DNA of 64,000 nucleotides from Adiantum capillus-veneris (GCA_014529385.2 CM043967.1:134737182-134801181); one strand, 5' to 3'; positions 21,641 to 32,784 are shown, counted from the stretch's first letter. Numbers and translations are program-made. The notes: generated by a model not told the origin, from the sequence alone.

Positions 21641-22868
21641 CAAATCATATTCTGATTGCATGGCAGCCATCCAATTTTCTGAATTCTGTGCTTCATCAAA
21701 AGACAGAGGCTCCTCAACATCATGTAAACTAGACACAGCCAAAGCATAACAATCTGATGCATAAGATGCATGGCGAGATCCTGAACGAGTACGACTAGAC
21801 AAAGGTACATCCAATTTACTGTCACGCAAAGTGTGCACCAGCCATTTTGGCATACCTCTAGCCTGCTCATTTTCAGCCCTTTCCTCATCAAGTACATCAT
21901 GTACATCTGCATCAGTAATAGGCTGATCTAAAACATTTTTAGAAACCCCCATAGGCTGTACATTTGCCTCATTGGAACTTACGTTCGTATTTCCACCACT
22001 AAAAAGAGGCAACAAAGTGTCATAAATGTCCTGTGAGCTTACATTATTGTCTCTAGTACATGACAGCAAGGGCTGAACAGAATCTTCCACAAACACTACA
22101 TCCCGAGAAACCAGAATACGTTTTGTTTGCGGATGGTACAACCTGTAACCTTTGCTTTCAACACTATAACCAACAAAATTACATTTGACAGCCTTATCAT
22201 CCAATTTCTTGCGCTGCACTTGTGGCACCAAAGCATATGCCAAACAGCCAAAAACACGCATGTGCTCAATAGAAGGTTTTCTATCATTCCATGCTTCATA
22301 TGGAGTAATAGACTGCAAAGCTTTCGTAGGACACCTGTTAAGTACTAGCTAGAAATGCGTTAAATTCATGAGACATATACTCCCCCTCTCGATCTGAACG
22401 GAGGGTGCCCATAGTACATTTCGAGACATTTTCAGCCATAGCCAGAAATTGTTTGAAGCACATAAAGACTTCGGACTTCGCTTTAAGCGGAAATACCCAT
22501 GCATGCCTGGACTAATCATCAATGAAAGTCACGAAGTACAGGTAATTGCCCAAGGACGGAGTTTGCATGGGCCCACAAACATCACTATGCACAAGCTGCA
22601 ACCTGCATGTGGCCCGAACTGAACCATCCTTTGGAAACTTAGAATGCTGCATCTTACCCAAAATAGAGCCTTCACAAACATGTTTGACAGGTGCTTCAAG
22701 AGGCGGAAAAGAAGCAACCATATCAAATTTCTGCAAACGCAGCAAACTGGCAAAATTTAGATGAACAAAACGTGCATGCCAAAGTTTTGCATCTAAAATA
22801 GCCCTTGAATCAGCAACAGCATTTGCAAAATTTTGTCCACACTTGTCATACAAAATGAGCTTATACAA
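21626..22868 (-). pseudogene. Copia 1 integrase region, duplicate copy 1
   Basis: On minus this holds the GAG-pre-integrase finger region (AKLWHARFVHLNFASLLR, with CEGSILGK lacking one Cys of the usual CxxC) and the start of the integrase core (QLVHSDVCGPMQTPSLGN). After an internal loss near 22350 it continues with the integrase C-terminus (TPYEAWNDRKPSIEHMRVF, FVGYSVESKGYRLYHPQ) and the linker toward RT. Positions 21941-22868 duplicate 22889-23985, but about 120 bp covering the catalytic Glu region is missing from this copy. Confidence 0.85.
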
Positions 22869-22874
22869 CCCATG

Positions 22875-24311
22875 TCACAAAAGCCCAGAAACCCCCATAG
22901 GCTGTACATTTGCCTCATTGGAACTTACATTCGTATTTCCACCACTAAAAAGAGGCAACAAAGTGTCATAAATGTCCTGTGAGCTTACATTACTGTCTCT
23001 AGTACATGACAGCAAGGGATGAACAGAATCTTCCACAAACACTACATCCCGAGAAACCACAATACGTTTTGTTTGCGGATGATAAAACTTGTAACCTTTG
23101 CTTTCAGCACTGTAACCAACAAAAATACATTTGAGAGCCTTATCATCCAATTTTCTACGCTGCACTTGTGGCACCAAAGCATATGCCAAATAGCCAAAAA
23201 CACGCATGTGCTCAATAGAAGGCTTTCTATCATGCCATGCTTCATATGGAGTAATAGACTGCAAAGATTTCGTAGGACACCTGTTAAGTACATAAGTGGC
23301 ACACATGATGGCCTCAAGCCAAAAAGAATGCAGTAAAGCTTGACTTTTGACCATCCATCATGCCATTTCCGTCAGTGACCTGTTTTTCCTCTCAGCAACA
23401 CCATTTTGTTGAGGCGTATAAGGCACTGTACATTGGTGTTTTATCCCACGACTAGCTAGAAATTCATTAAATTCATGAGACATATACTCCCCCCCTCGAT
23501 CGGAACGGAGGGTGCCCATAGTACATTTCGAGACATTTTCAACCATAGCCAGAAATTGTTTGAAGCACATAAAAACTTCATACTTCTCTTTAAGCGAAAA
23601 TACCCATGCATGCCAGGAGTAATCATCAATGAAAGTCACAACGTACAGGTAATTTCCCAAGGACGGAGTTTGCATGGGCCCACAAACATCACTATGCACA
23701 AGCTGCAACCTACATGTGCCCCGAACTGAACCATCCTTTGGAAATTTAGAATGTTGTATCTTACCCAAAATACAGCCTTCACAAACATGTTTGACAGGTG
23801 CTTCAAGAGGTGGCAAAGAAGCAACCATATCAGATTTTTGCAAACGCAGCAAACTGGCAAAATTCAGATGACCAAAACGTGCATGCCAAAGTTTTGCATC
23901 TGAAATAGCCCTTGAATCTACAACAGCATTTGCAAAATTTTGTCCACACTTGTCATAAAAAGTGAGCTTATACAGCCCACGGAACAAAAGGCCAAATGCA
24001 ACAATTTCATCACCAAAACTGAGATCATGAATTGTACATCTGTCATCCACAAATTTGACTACAAGTCCAAGTCTAGCAAGTGCGGATACAGACAAGAGAT
24101 TCTTCTTGATCCCAGGTACATAAAGTGCATCAACAAGTGTGAAGGAACTGCCATTAGCAGCAGTGAGTGCAATCTTTCCAACTCCCTGAACTGGATAAGA
24201 GGCATTGTTGGCACAAGTGACTAAATTCCCATGAGGGACAGACTCGAGAGAGGTAAACAATTCATGATGTGAGGTAATGTGCTTTGTAGCACCACTATCG
24301 AAATACCACAC
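22875..24311 (-). pseudogene. Copia 1 protease and integrase, duplicate copy 2
   Basis: From MWYFDSGATKHITSH at 24311 (retropepsin DSGA active site) the minus-strand frame runs through the pre-integrase domain (LWHARFGHLNFASLLRLQ, CEGCILGK). It continues through the integrase core with its D,D(35)E residues (HSDVCGP, LRSDRGGEYMS, NGVAERKNR) to a TGA at 23358-23360. The same frame continues (VKSQALLHSFWLEAIMCA to SNEANVQPMGVS) to 22875. Integrase would insert the cDNA. The single nonsense codon at 23358 and the truncated end show it is inactive. Confidence 0.9.
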
Positions 24312-24332
24312 ATGTGAATCTGCAGCAACTGA

Positions 24333-25406
24333 CTAGCATGCATCATGGACAGCAGGATTGTAAGTGCACTCTGCGCTAAAATCCCATTCTGCATCAACAT
24401 CAGCAACACAGTCTCCTTTCAGAGAAGACTCAACAATGGCTGCATTTGTAGTGGAACCATCATTTGCATTGGAACCACCCTCTTTCTTCTTAGCCTCTTT
24501 GGCCTTCAACTTAGGACACGACTTGATCAAGTGATCATTGGCTTTACAATAATGGCAACGCATCTTGTTTTTGCCCTTATCACCAGAATTGCCAGACGAA
24601 GTATTGCCAGCAGAAGCATTAGGAATAGAATTTTTTCCACTCGCAGCAAAACCATAAGAAGTGGCTGCATTATTGTTACCACCCTTTCTTTGAGAAGCAA
24701 TAAAAGCCTGTTCAACTGCACGCTTCCTAGTCCTAGTTTTTCTAGAAAGTGACTCTTGCAACAGCAATGTGCGTAATGCATCAAACTTGACAACTTCAGG
24801 ATTTCCTTGGGTCATCAATCTCCAAGTACTAGCAAAAGTTTGGTAGGAATCTGGTAAGGCATCAAGAACAGTCTGCACAAGGGAACTGTCTGAAATGACT
24901 TCACCTGCAGAAATAAGCTGCTCATTGATATCCTTGACACTAGCAAGGAAAGAGTCCATATCATCTTCCTCATGCATAATCTTCGACTCCAGCTCTTTAT
25001 GCAGCAAAGAAATTTTAGCCTCATTGCGGCTTGCAGAAAGACCTGCTAAAATATCCCAATCCTATTTTGCAGATTTTGTTGAACGGATGTGAGGAACAAT
25101 GGTGCGCTTCACAGACAACTCAATCAATGCATGAGCCTGCGCATCCTTAACATCCCAACGACCTTGTTCTGCTGTAGGCAAAACAACTCTAACAGCTGCA
25201 ATCCTTGCAGCAAGACCTGCAACATCCCCAACATCGCCTACATCCTCAGAACCAAGACGTACATCAATGCCCTGGACAATGTTCCAGATACCCTTTGACA
25301 CAAGAACATGTTGCATCATGTAAGACCACATAGGGTAGTTGTCCCCATCCAACCTGCCCTTAGCAGCAAACATCTTGAACACATCTGTGTTGTTGTTGTC
25401 CGCCAT
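24333..25406 (-). pseudogene. Copia 1 gag
   Basis: I start at the ATG 25406-25404 (MADNNNTDVFKMFAAKGRL), inside the 5' LTR and PBS. The copia gag helices follow, then a CX2CX4HX4C zinc knuckle CHYCKANDHLIKSC and a Lys-rich tail. Gag packages element RNA. In-frame stops at 25062-25064 and 24333-24335 interrupt an otherwise single frame that continues into the protease. Confidence 0.9.
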
Positions 25407-25747
25407 GGTAAATGCTGCACCTGATGTGAAAACTGCCTGAAAATAGGAGAAACGGAGCGGGAACAACTTGTGCTATATAGCACAAACCGTAGAAGACTAT
25501 AAGGCACCTATTATGAAGAAAATGGCACTGACAGAAATTTTGCACAAAATGACGAAATAGCCTGTGTAGTACTACCTGTAGTGGAAATGGAGGCCGAAAT
25601 GAGCCCAAATCAAAATTCTGAGCAGACCGAGCTCTTTGAGCTCACCCAAAATATTTGCGAATGCTCGCCAAAGCTCACTGAAATCGGAGAAAGTGAGCAA
25701 GTGTGTGCTGGGAGTAGCTGGCGACTAAACCCGGGAGGACGTGACCT

Positions 25748-25759
25748 GCTCTGATACCA
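25748..25759 (-). promoter_or_regulatory. Primer binding site, copia 1
   Basis: The minus strand reads TGGTATCAGAGC, an exact match to the initiator Met-tRNA complement, two bases inside the LTR. Confidence 0.92.
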
Positions 25760-25761
25760 AT

Positions 25762-25988
25762 TGTTGGAATTAGAGTTGCAGAGAGAAACACACACAGCTT
25801 GGATAAGACGAAGGAAGATCAAGGCACACAATAGAGAGTGTGTTACTTAGTGTGCAATGGAAAGATTGATAGCCCTAGTGATGGGCGTATATATAATGCA
25901 CGGGGGAAAAAACCTCCTAAAGAGGGAAAAACTCCCTCGGCGGTCCTAGTGTGTTCACACACATCACTACCACATGTATATGGTAACA
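25762..25988 (-). repeat. 5' LTR of copia 1
   Basis: 227 bp, TG...CA, closely matching 20625-20851 with scattered base changes and small indels. Confidence 0.93.
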
Positions 25989-26049
25989 AGCCCTATGGTG
26001 GAGGAAGCAGGTATGGCCGTCCAAACTTTGGCAGCTGGAGGAAGAATTA
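25989..26049 (+). pseudogene. Glycine-rich RNA-binding protein, C-terminus
   Basis: Directly after the copia 1 LTR the plus strand reads PYGGGSRYGRPNFGSWRKN and stops at 26047-26049. This is a Gly/Arg/Tyr-rich tail that fits the gene piece at 20005-20340. The roughly 5.4-kb copia 1 separates the two. The AT-rich sequence 26050-26200 could be the old 3' UTR. Confidence 0.6.
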
Positions 26050-26324
26050 ACAAGCAACTTTGGTTGATAAACGATTTTTACTTTGTATTAGTCAAATGCA
26101 GGGTGTAATGTACTCCTTATTTGCTAATGTATTCCTAATTTGCTAGATAGCTTGGTCATTTGAACATGGATGATGAGAGGTCACCACTCACTTTGCTTAC
26201 TCCGTGCTGACAGGACTCATTCCGCAAGCTCTGACATTTTGTGTGTGTATGGGTGTGCACTGTGTGTTGAAAACCTTGCATCATCACTTTAGAGACTTCT
26301 CTTTTCGAATGTAAGCATTCAAAC

Positions 26325-26367
<43 letters not shown>

Positions 26368-26509
26368 GAGATTGTGTGTGTTTGTGGTGTGGAACAGAGG
26401 TTTTGGGTGTGTGGTATGTTTTGGAGCTTTCCAAGAAGTGAGAGCATGTGTTGGTGTGTCAAAACGGGTGTTGTGAAAATGAACTATTGTCATTTTGAAG
26501 GTGAAATTA
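26050..26509. other. Spacer with (GA)n between copia 1 and copia 2
   Basis: This contains a (GA)n microsatellite at about 26326-26364 and GT-rich text, but no gene. AATTA at 26505-26509 is the left target-site copy of copia 2. Confidence 0.7.
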
Positions 26510-26738
26510 TGTTGGAATTAGGGTTGCAAGAAAACACACACAGCTTGGAGAAGACGAAGGAAACTCAAGGCACACAACCGGGAGTGTATAACTTAGTGTG
26601 CAATGGAAAAGATAGATAGCCCTAGAATGATTGGCGTATATAAAATGCACGGGGGGAAAAACCTCCTAAAGAGGGAAAAAATGCTCTGACAGTCCTAAGT
26701 GTGTTCATACACATCACTACCACATGAATATAGTAACA
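26510..26738 (-). repeat. 3' LTR of copia 2
   Basis: Starts TGTTGGAATTAGGG and ends TAGTAACA on plus, followed by a C-rich tract (polypurine tract on minus). Confidence 0.9.
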
Positions 26739-26814
26739 AACCCCCCCTAGAGTGATGCGGTGAACAAGATCTGGCACATAGAGTAAAGTGAAGTGCCATG
26801 CCCTGAGGACATGA

Positions 26815-27544
26815 TCAGTCCACAAAGGGGAGTAAGCCCAAAGCTTTGCAGAAAGCTTCAAACTTCTCACAACACAATGCCTTTGTGAAAAGATCTGCAA
26901 GGTTGTCCTGTGTTGCCACATAAGCCAAGTTGATCTCTCTTGTTGAGAGCCTCTCTCTGACATAGTGGTAATGCACCTCAATGTTCTTTGTGCAAGCATG
27001 GAAAACTGGGTTCCTTGCAACTGCCAATGTGCTCTGACTATCAATGTAGATAGTGTTGGTAGTGTCTTGTCCAACACCCAAGTCATCCATAAGGCGTCTG
27101 AGCCATACACACTCAACCATAGATGTTAAGACTGCCATGTACTAAGCCTCACAACTAGAAGTGGCCACAGTAGGTTGCTTCTTTCTCAACCATGATATGC
27201 ATGAGCTGCCAAGCATAAAACAAAAACCACTTGTGGACGCTCGTGTGTCAAAACAACTAGCCCAATCCGAGTCTGAAAAAGCATGTAAGTCTGGCGGCAA
27301 TGATCCCCCGTTGGGATAAAATAAGCCAAGATGTAAAATGCCACTCAAGTAGCGGAACATACTCTTCACAGACTGCCAATGCTAAGCCCTGGGCTATGCA
27401 TAAATTTGCTGACTTGTGAGACTGCAAACTGAATATCTGGCCTCGTGTGCATATATAAATGAGGCATCCAATAGTAGTTTGGTAAAGAGTGACATCTACA
27501 TGATCACCAGCATCATGAAGACTCAATTTCAAACCTATTTCCAT
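26815..27544 (-). pseudogene. Copia 2 RNase H and RT tail
   Basis: Minus-strand pieces: TLYQTTIGCLIYICTRGQ (27544-27257), FRYLSGILHLGLFYPNGG through STSGFCFMLGSSCISWL (27369-27142), and TIYIDSQSTLAVARNPVF through NIEVHYHYVRERLSTREI (27138-26815). Together they cover the RT connection and RNase H. A stop lies between the last two (after SSCEA). The order agrees with copia. Confidence 0.85.
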
Positions 27545-27641
27545 GGGAGTGGCAATAGGTTTGCAATCCTCAAGTTCAAACTTACATAGAAATGTCTCTA
27601 TGTAACTTTTCTTACACGAGGCAATAGCACCATCACACTGC

Positions 27642-28384
27642 TTAAATTAACTGTATATCCAAGTAATGATGCAACAACTCCAAATGTTTCATCTTGAAAG
27701 TAGCATTCAAGTCAGCCTTAAATTTAGCAATATGTCTCTCATTTGGTCTGGTGATCAGCAAATCAACTACATAAAGAACCACAATGATAAGTACATCACC
27801 CTCACGCTTTACATACAATGTGATTTTTATTGAACTGTTACGAAAGCCTCGTTTGACCAATGAGTGTCATCCTTCTCATACCAAGCACAAGGAGACTGCT
27901 TCAACCCGTACAAAGTTTTGTTACATTTTCACACCTTATCCTCTTATCCTTTCTTGACAAAACCGTGAGGCTGTGTTACATAAACTTCCTCAAATATATC
28001 ACCATTGAAGAAAGTAGTAACAATGTCCAATTAATGTACATCCCAACCAAAATAATCTGCCAATGCACATAGAAAACACACAATAGTCATACGACGAGTG
28101 GGAGAAAAAATCTCTTCACAATCTATGCCTTTTTGCTGTGCATAACCCTTTGCAACAAATTGAGCCTTATAACGATCAATCTCACCATTCGGCTTGCATT
28201 TCAACTTGTAGACCCACTTTGTACCAATGGCCTTTTTGACAAGAGTAAAATCACATAAAGTCCATGTGACATTTTCTATAAGTGCATCATATTCTGATTG
28301 CATGGCAGCCATACAATTTTTTGAATTTTGTGCTTCATCAAAAGACAGATGTTCCTCAACATCATGTAAGCTAGACACAACCAA
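27642..28384 (-). pseudogene. Copia 2 reverse transcriptase core
   Basis: The minus strand shows KKAIGTKWVYKLKCKPNG, RYKAQFVAKGYAQQKGID and EIFSPTRRMTIVCFL (28384-28031), then after decayed sequence ILYV-type palm VVLYVVDLLITRPNERH (27860-27642). The catalytic box is normally YVDDL; here it is YVVDL, so one catalytic Asp has become Val. At least two frameshifts also occur. Confidence 0.85.
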
Positions 28385-28483
28385 AGAATAACAATCTGAT
28401 GCATAAGATGCATGGCGAGATCATGAACAAGTGTCCCTAGACAAATGTGCATCCAGTTTACTGTCAAGCAATGTATGCACCAA

Positions 28484-29433
28484 TCATTTTGGCATACCTC
28501 TAGCCTGCTCATTTTCAGCCCTTTCCTCATCAAGTACATCATGTACATCTGCACTAGTAATAGGCTGATCTATAACATTTTCTGAAACCCTCATAGGCTC
28601 TACATTTGCCTCATTTGAATTTACATTCAAACTTCCACCACCGAAAAGAGGTAACAAAGTGTCATAAATGTCCTGTGAGCTTACATTATTGTCTCTAGTA
28701 CATAACAACAAGGGCTGAACAAAATCTTTCACAAACACAACATCCCGTGAAACAAGAATACTCTTTGTTTGTTGATGATACAACCTGTAACCTTTTCTAT
28801 CAGCACTATAACCAACAAAAATGCATTTGACAACGTTATCATCCAATTTTCTGCGCTGTGTTTGTGACACCAAAGCATATGCCAAACATCCAAAAACACG
28901 AATGTGATCAATAGAAGTCTTTCTATCATGACATGCTTCATATGGAGCAATACACTACAAAGCTTTTGTAGGACACCTATTTAGCACATAAGTGGAACAC
29001 ATGATGGCCTCAAGATAAAATGAATATGGAAAAGCTTGACTTTTGACCATACATCGTGCCATTTCTATAAGTGGCCTATTTTTTCACTTCACAATGCCAT
29101 TTTGTTGAGGCGTATAAGGCACTGTACGTTGGTTTCTTATCCCACAACTAGCCAGAAATGCAATAAATTCATGAGACATATAATCCCCCCCTCGATCGGA
29201 ATGGAGGGTGCCCATAGTACATTTCGAGACATTTTCAACCATAACCAAAAATTGTTTGAAGCACATTAAAACTTTGGACTTCTCTTTAAGCGGATACATC
29301 CATGCATGCCTGGAGTAATCATCAATGAAAGTCACAAAGTAAAGGTAAATGCCCAAGGATGGAGTTTGCATGGGCCCGCAAACATCACTATGCACAAGCT
29401 ACAACCTGCATGTGGCCCTAACTGAACCATCTT
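28484..29433 (-). pseudogene. Copia 2 integrase
   Basis: On minus, HSDVCGPMQTPSLG, then TLHSDRGGDYMSHEF and PYTPQQNGIVK (29395-29084) give the D,D part of the core. ERKN-type text is lost at a frame break. The C-terminal integrase region (HMLWCHK frame and 28885-28484 with FVGYSADRKGYRLYHQQ, VSRDVVFVKDF) follows. It is degraded relative to copia 1. Confidence 0.85.
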
Positions 29434-29860
29434 GTAATGTACCCAACATTTTTCAATAAAAGTATTTCATTTACTTTGCAAATATTTGAGGTTTTCATTT
29501 TATTAAGTCAAAGAGCATTCTAATGGAACGATCGGATCAAAAATCGGGCTTTAGAACTATTAACTATGATCCTTATTCACTTGAAAACAATAAGGTTGAT
29601 GTGAAACTTAAGCCTCAAGATTGTATCTAAAGATAAGAGTTGACTGTTTTGGAAAGGGAGAGCAATTTTAGGAAAGGGGGAGTAATTTTAGAGGATAAGG
29701 AGTAGGAGGAGTACTTTTAGGAAAGAAAGAGAGGAGGAGCTTAGTTTAGAGTTCTTTTCTTGGAAGCCAGGTTTCATCTAAGAGGTTCAAAATCACACAA
29801 CAAAATCCGTGTCTGCAAAAAAAAAAAAAAAAAACAGCCGAGAATGTACGCGAGCTTATC
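29434..29860. other. Foreign segment within copia 2, with A-tract
   Basis: Alignment by eye to copia 1 (23729 to about 24163) shows that the pre-integrase domain is replaced here by about 430 bp of unrelated sequence. The segment starts TGTAATGTACCC and contains AATAAAAG. It ends shortly after a run of about 19 A residues (29817-29835). It could be a small insertion (SINE, retrotranscript or solo LTR) accompanied by a deletion. No coding frame is evident. Confidence 0.6.
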
Positions 29861-29869
29861 TCTCCTATT

Positions 29870-31125
29870 TGAAGTAGTAAGAAAAATATTTCCAACCCCT
29901 TGAACCGGATAAGAGGCATTGTTGACACAAGTAACTGAACTCCCATGAGGGATAGACTCAAGAGAGGTGAACAAATCACGATGTGAGGTAATGTTCTTTG
30001 TAGCACCATTGTCAAAATACCACACATGTGAATTTGCAACAGCTAACATGCATGCATCATAAACTGCAGGATTATAGGTACACTTTACACTAAAAGCCCA
30101 TTCTACATCAACATCAACATCACAATCTCCTTTCACAGAAGACTCAACAATAGCTGCATTTGTAGTGGAGCCAACATTTGCAGTGGAACCACTCTCTTTC
30201 TTCTTTGCCTCTTTGGCCCTTAACTTAGGACACTGCTTGATCAAGTGATAATTAGATTTACAATAATGGCAACGCATCTTCTTTTTTCCCTTATCACTAG
30301 AATTCCAAAAGAATTGTTACCAGCAGAAGCATTAGGAACATGTGATTTTCCACTTGCATGAGGAACCATGAGAAGTGGCTACATTACTGTTACCACCTTT
30401 TCTTTGAGCAGCAATAAAGGCCTGTTCTACTGCATGTTGTCTAGTCGTGTTTTTTCTAGAAAGCAACTCTTGCAACAGCAATGTGCATAACTCATCAAAA
30501 TTGACAACTTCAGGATTCCCTTGGGTCATAAGCCTCCAAGTACTAGAAAATTTCTGGTAAGAATCTGGCAAGGCATCAAGAATAGTCTGCACAAGGAACT
30601 GTCTGAAATCATTTCACCTGAAAAAATAAGTTTCTCATTGATATCCTTGACACTAGAAAGAAAAGTGTCCATATAATCTTCCTCATGCATAATCTTCGAC
30701 TCCAACTCTTTACGCAGCAATGCAATTTTAGCCTCATTGCAACTTGCATAAAGACCAGGCAGAATATCCCAAGATTGTTTTGCAGATTTTGTTGAAAAAA
30801 TGTGAGGAGTAATAGTGCACTTCACAGAAAACACAATCAATGCATGAGCCTGCGCATCTTTTACATCCCAAAAAACTTGTTCTACCATAGGCAAAACAAG
30901 TCTAACTGCAGCAATCCTTATAGCAAGTCCTGCAACATCCTCAACATCGCCTATATCCTCAGAAACAAGACGTACATCAATGCCCTGCAAAATATTCCAG
31001 ATTCCCTTGGACACAAGAACATGTTGCATCATATAAGCCCACATAGGATAATTGTCCCCATCCAATGTGTCCTCGATCAACAGAAAACATCTTGAACACA
31101 TATGTGTTGTTGTCAGCCATGGTAA
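29870..31125 (-). pseudogene. Copia 2 gag and protease start
   Basis: Gag begins near 31120 (MADNN-type start in the 31180-30977 frame) and continues in other frames: GDNYPMWAYMMQHVLVSK, KSAKQSWDILPGLYA, LDALPDSYQKFSSTWRL. The zinc knuckle CHYCKSNYHLIKQC is at about 30240-30277, and VWYFDNGATKNITSH follows. That last motif is the retropepsin site with DNGA instead of DSGA. Multiple frameshifts are present. Confidence 0.85.
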
Positions 31126-31482
31126 ATGCTACACCTAATGTGAAAATTGACCAAAAAGAGGAGAAACAAAGCGGGAACAAGGCGTGCTATATAGCATAAG
31201 TAGTAGAAAACTATAAGGGACCTGTTATACAAAAGACATCACTAACAAAATTTGTGCACAAAATGACAAAATAACCTTCACAATACTACTTGTAGTGGAA
31301 ACGGAGGCCGAAATGAGCCCGAGTCAAAAATTTGAGCAGACTGGTCTCTTTGAGCTCACCTGAATTTTTCTTTGACCTGAGAACGCTCGCCAAAGCTCAG
31401 TGAAATCGAAGAAAGTGAGCAGGCGTGTGTTGGAGCTACTAGCGACTAAGCTCGGGAGGATGCAACTTGCTCTGATATCAAT

Positions 31483-31709
31483 TTTTGGAATTAGGGTTGC
31501 AAAAAAACACACACATCTTGGAGAAGACAAAGGAAGCTCAAGGCACACAACTGAGAGTGTATAACTTAGTGTGCAATGGGAAAGATAGATAGCCCTAGAA
31601 TGATGGGTGTATATACAATGCCCAGGGGCAAAAACCTCCTAAAGTGGGAAAAAATACCCCGCCAATCCTGTGTGTTCACACACATCACTACCACATGTTT
31701 ATGGTAACA
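31483..31709 (-). repeat. 5' LTR of copia 2
   Basis: 227 bp. On plus it reads TTTTGGAATTAGGG to TTATGGTAACA. The adjacent minus-strand PBS is TGATATCAGAGC, with one change from TGGTATCAGAGC. Confidence 0.88.
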
Positions 31710-31950
31710 AACTAGTGGTTAGGGGTGTTGTGTTTATCTTGAGATGTAGAGAGGCATACATTCTGTGTTCCGTGTGTGTATCCTCCTCCCCCTTTCCAAT
31801 GTACGCCAATCCTAAGTGTGTTCACACACATCACTACCACATGTTTATGGTAACAAACTAGTGGTTAGGGGTGTTGTGTTTATCTTGAGATGTAGAGAGG
31901 CATACATTGTGTGTTCCGTGTGTGTATCCTCCTCCCCCTTTCCAATGTAC
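31662..31950. repeat. About 145-bp tandem duplication across an LTR edge
   Basis: The last roughly 48 bp of the copia 2 LTR plus about 95 bp of flank (CTAGTGGTTAGGGGTG to CCCTTTCCAATGTAC) occur twice in tandem, about 146 bp apart, nearly identical. Confidence 0.9.
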
Positions 31951-32020
31951 TCAAGGTTGATGCCACCTGCTAAGACCCTCTCTCTGATGAAGTGGTAGTG
32001 CACCTCAATTTTGCAACATT
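31950..32020 (-). pseudogene. Scrap of copia RNase H 3' end
   Basis: The text AAGTGGTAGTGCACCTCAA matches the antisense of the EVHYH segment in the copia RNase H domains of elements 1 and 2. Only about 50-60 bp survive, so a third related element once lay here. Confidence 0.5.
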
Positions 32021-32508
32021 CTTTGTTTGATCCATAGTTTGCATGATGGAGGAATTAGGAACCACATGGCTACCACATACATCAGCCCAAGACGTTTTTG
32101 TGCATACAATTTTTATGTCATATACATCCCAACTCAAGGTGTCAAATTTCTCCTCTTTCAATACATGGTCATGCTCTACTTTGCTCATGCGCTCCTTAAA
32201 AGCATTAAAGTCCATAAGAGAGCTTCTACATTCCTTGACTTCTTCTTCAACGTGTTGTTGCATCACAAGTGTCCTCTTGAGATTCTCATTCTCAACCACA
32301 AGAACCCTTAGGGTTCCATTGCAAGTGCTCGTAAGTCTTCACCTTGTTTGTTTATGGTCTCTTGCAATGATACCAAATATGCCATGATCATGGCTTTTGA
32401 TGTTGTTGGTTGAGTGGTTGTGTTTCTATCTCCACAATTAGGAGACTTTGGATCATTTTCTACAACAAATGTGGACCTTATAAGAAGAACCCTTGCAAGG
32501 GAAGACAT
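32020..32508 (-). CDS. Unrecognised coiled-coil-like ORF, frameshifted
   Basis: On minus, MSSLARVLLIRSTFVVEN (start 32508) reads to LRALAMEP and stops. A one-base shift gives VVENENLKRTLVMQQHVE, then FKERMSKVEHDHVLKEEK with heptad-like spacing of hydrophobic residues. The Gln/Thr-rich N-terminus with DPKSPNCGD and the coiled coil resemble the start of some Ty3/gypsy gag ORFs, but there is no zinc knuckle or protease after it. I cannot name it. Confidence 0.35.
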
Positions 32509-32732
32509 TGTATGTAAAATAAGAGATGAGAGTCAACTTTCTTGAACCTGTTCACTTAAAAAATGCTGCTATAGGAACACCTTCCATAATTGTGAAATTT
32601 TTTATTTTTACATCATTGCTTAGAGGGTGTTGTGCTTTTCAATTGAGGCTATAGATCACCCAAATCAAAGTTCAGATGAAGAAGTTATGATCAAAAGAGT
32701 GAATTGTTGTCTACTAGGTAAAAAACGGTTGC

Positions 32733-32734
<2 letters not shown>

Positions 32735-32784
<50 letters not shown>

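Larger units (their letters stand above)
20625..25988 (-). mobile_element. Ty1/copia element 1, rearranged, RT deleted
   Basis: This is a complete LTR-bounded element on the minus strand. Its LTRs are 20625-20851 and 25762-25988 (227 bp each). The PBS is at 25748-25759 and a C-rich (G-rich on minus) polypurine tract follows 20851. Flanks are AGCAC and AGCCC, a 5-bp target duplication with one change. Domain order on minus is gag, protease, integrase, (RT lost), RNase H, as in copia. The body carries a roughly 1-kb duplicated pre-integrase/integrase segment and lacks most of the RT. It therefore cannot move on its own. Confidence 0.92.
26510..31709 (-). mobile_element. Ty1/copia element 2, same family as copia 1
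   Basis: LTRs are 26510-26738 and 31483-31709. Flanking AATTA/AACTA is a one-mismatch 5-bp target duplication. On minus the order is gag, protease start, (foreign segment 29434-29860), integrase, RT, RNase H. Unlike copia 1 it keeps the RT region, although this is broken. Frames are more decayed than in copia 1, and the outer LTR end has TT instead of TG at 31483, so it appears older. Confidence 0.9.

Noticed and set aside
26284-26493. Minus-strand ORF ending in Ser/Leu repeats
   Set aside because: It is created by the GA microsatellite and shows no independent coding evidence.
20625-31709. Copia 1 and copia 2 as one large nested element
   Set aside because: Each has its own LTR pair, target duplication and full domain order, so they are two neighbouring insertions.
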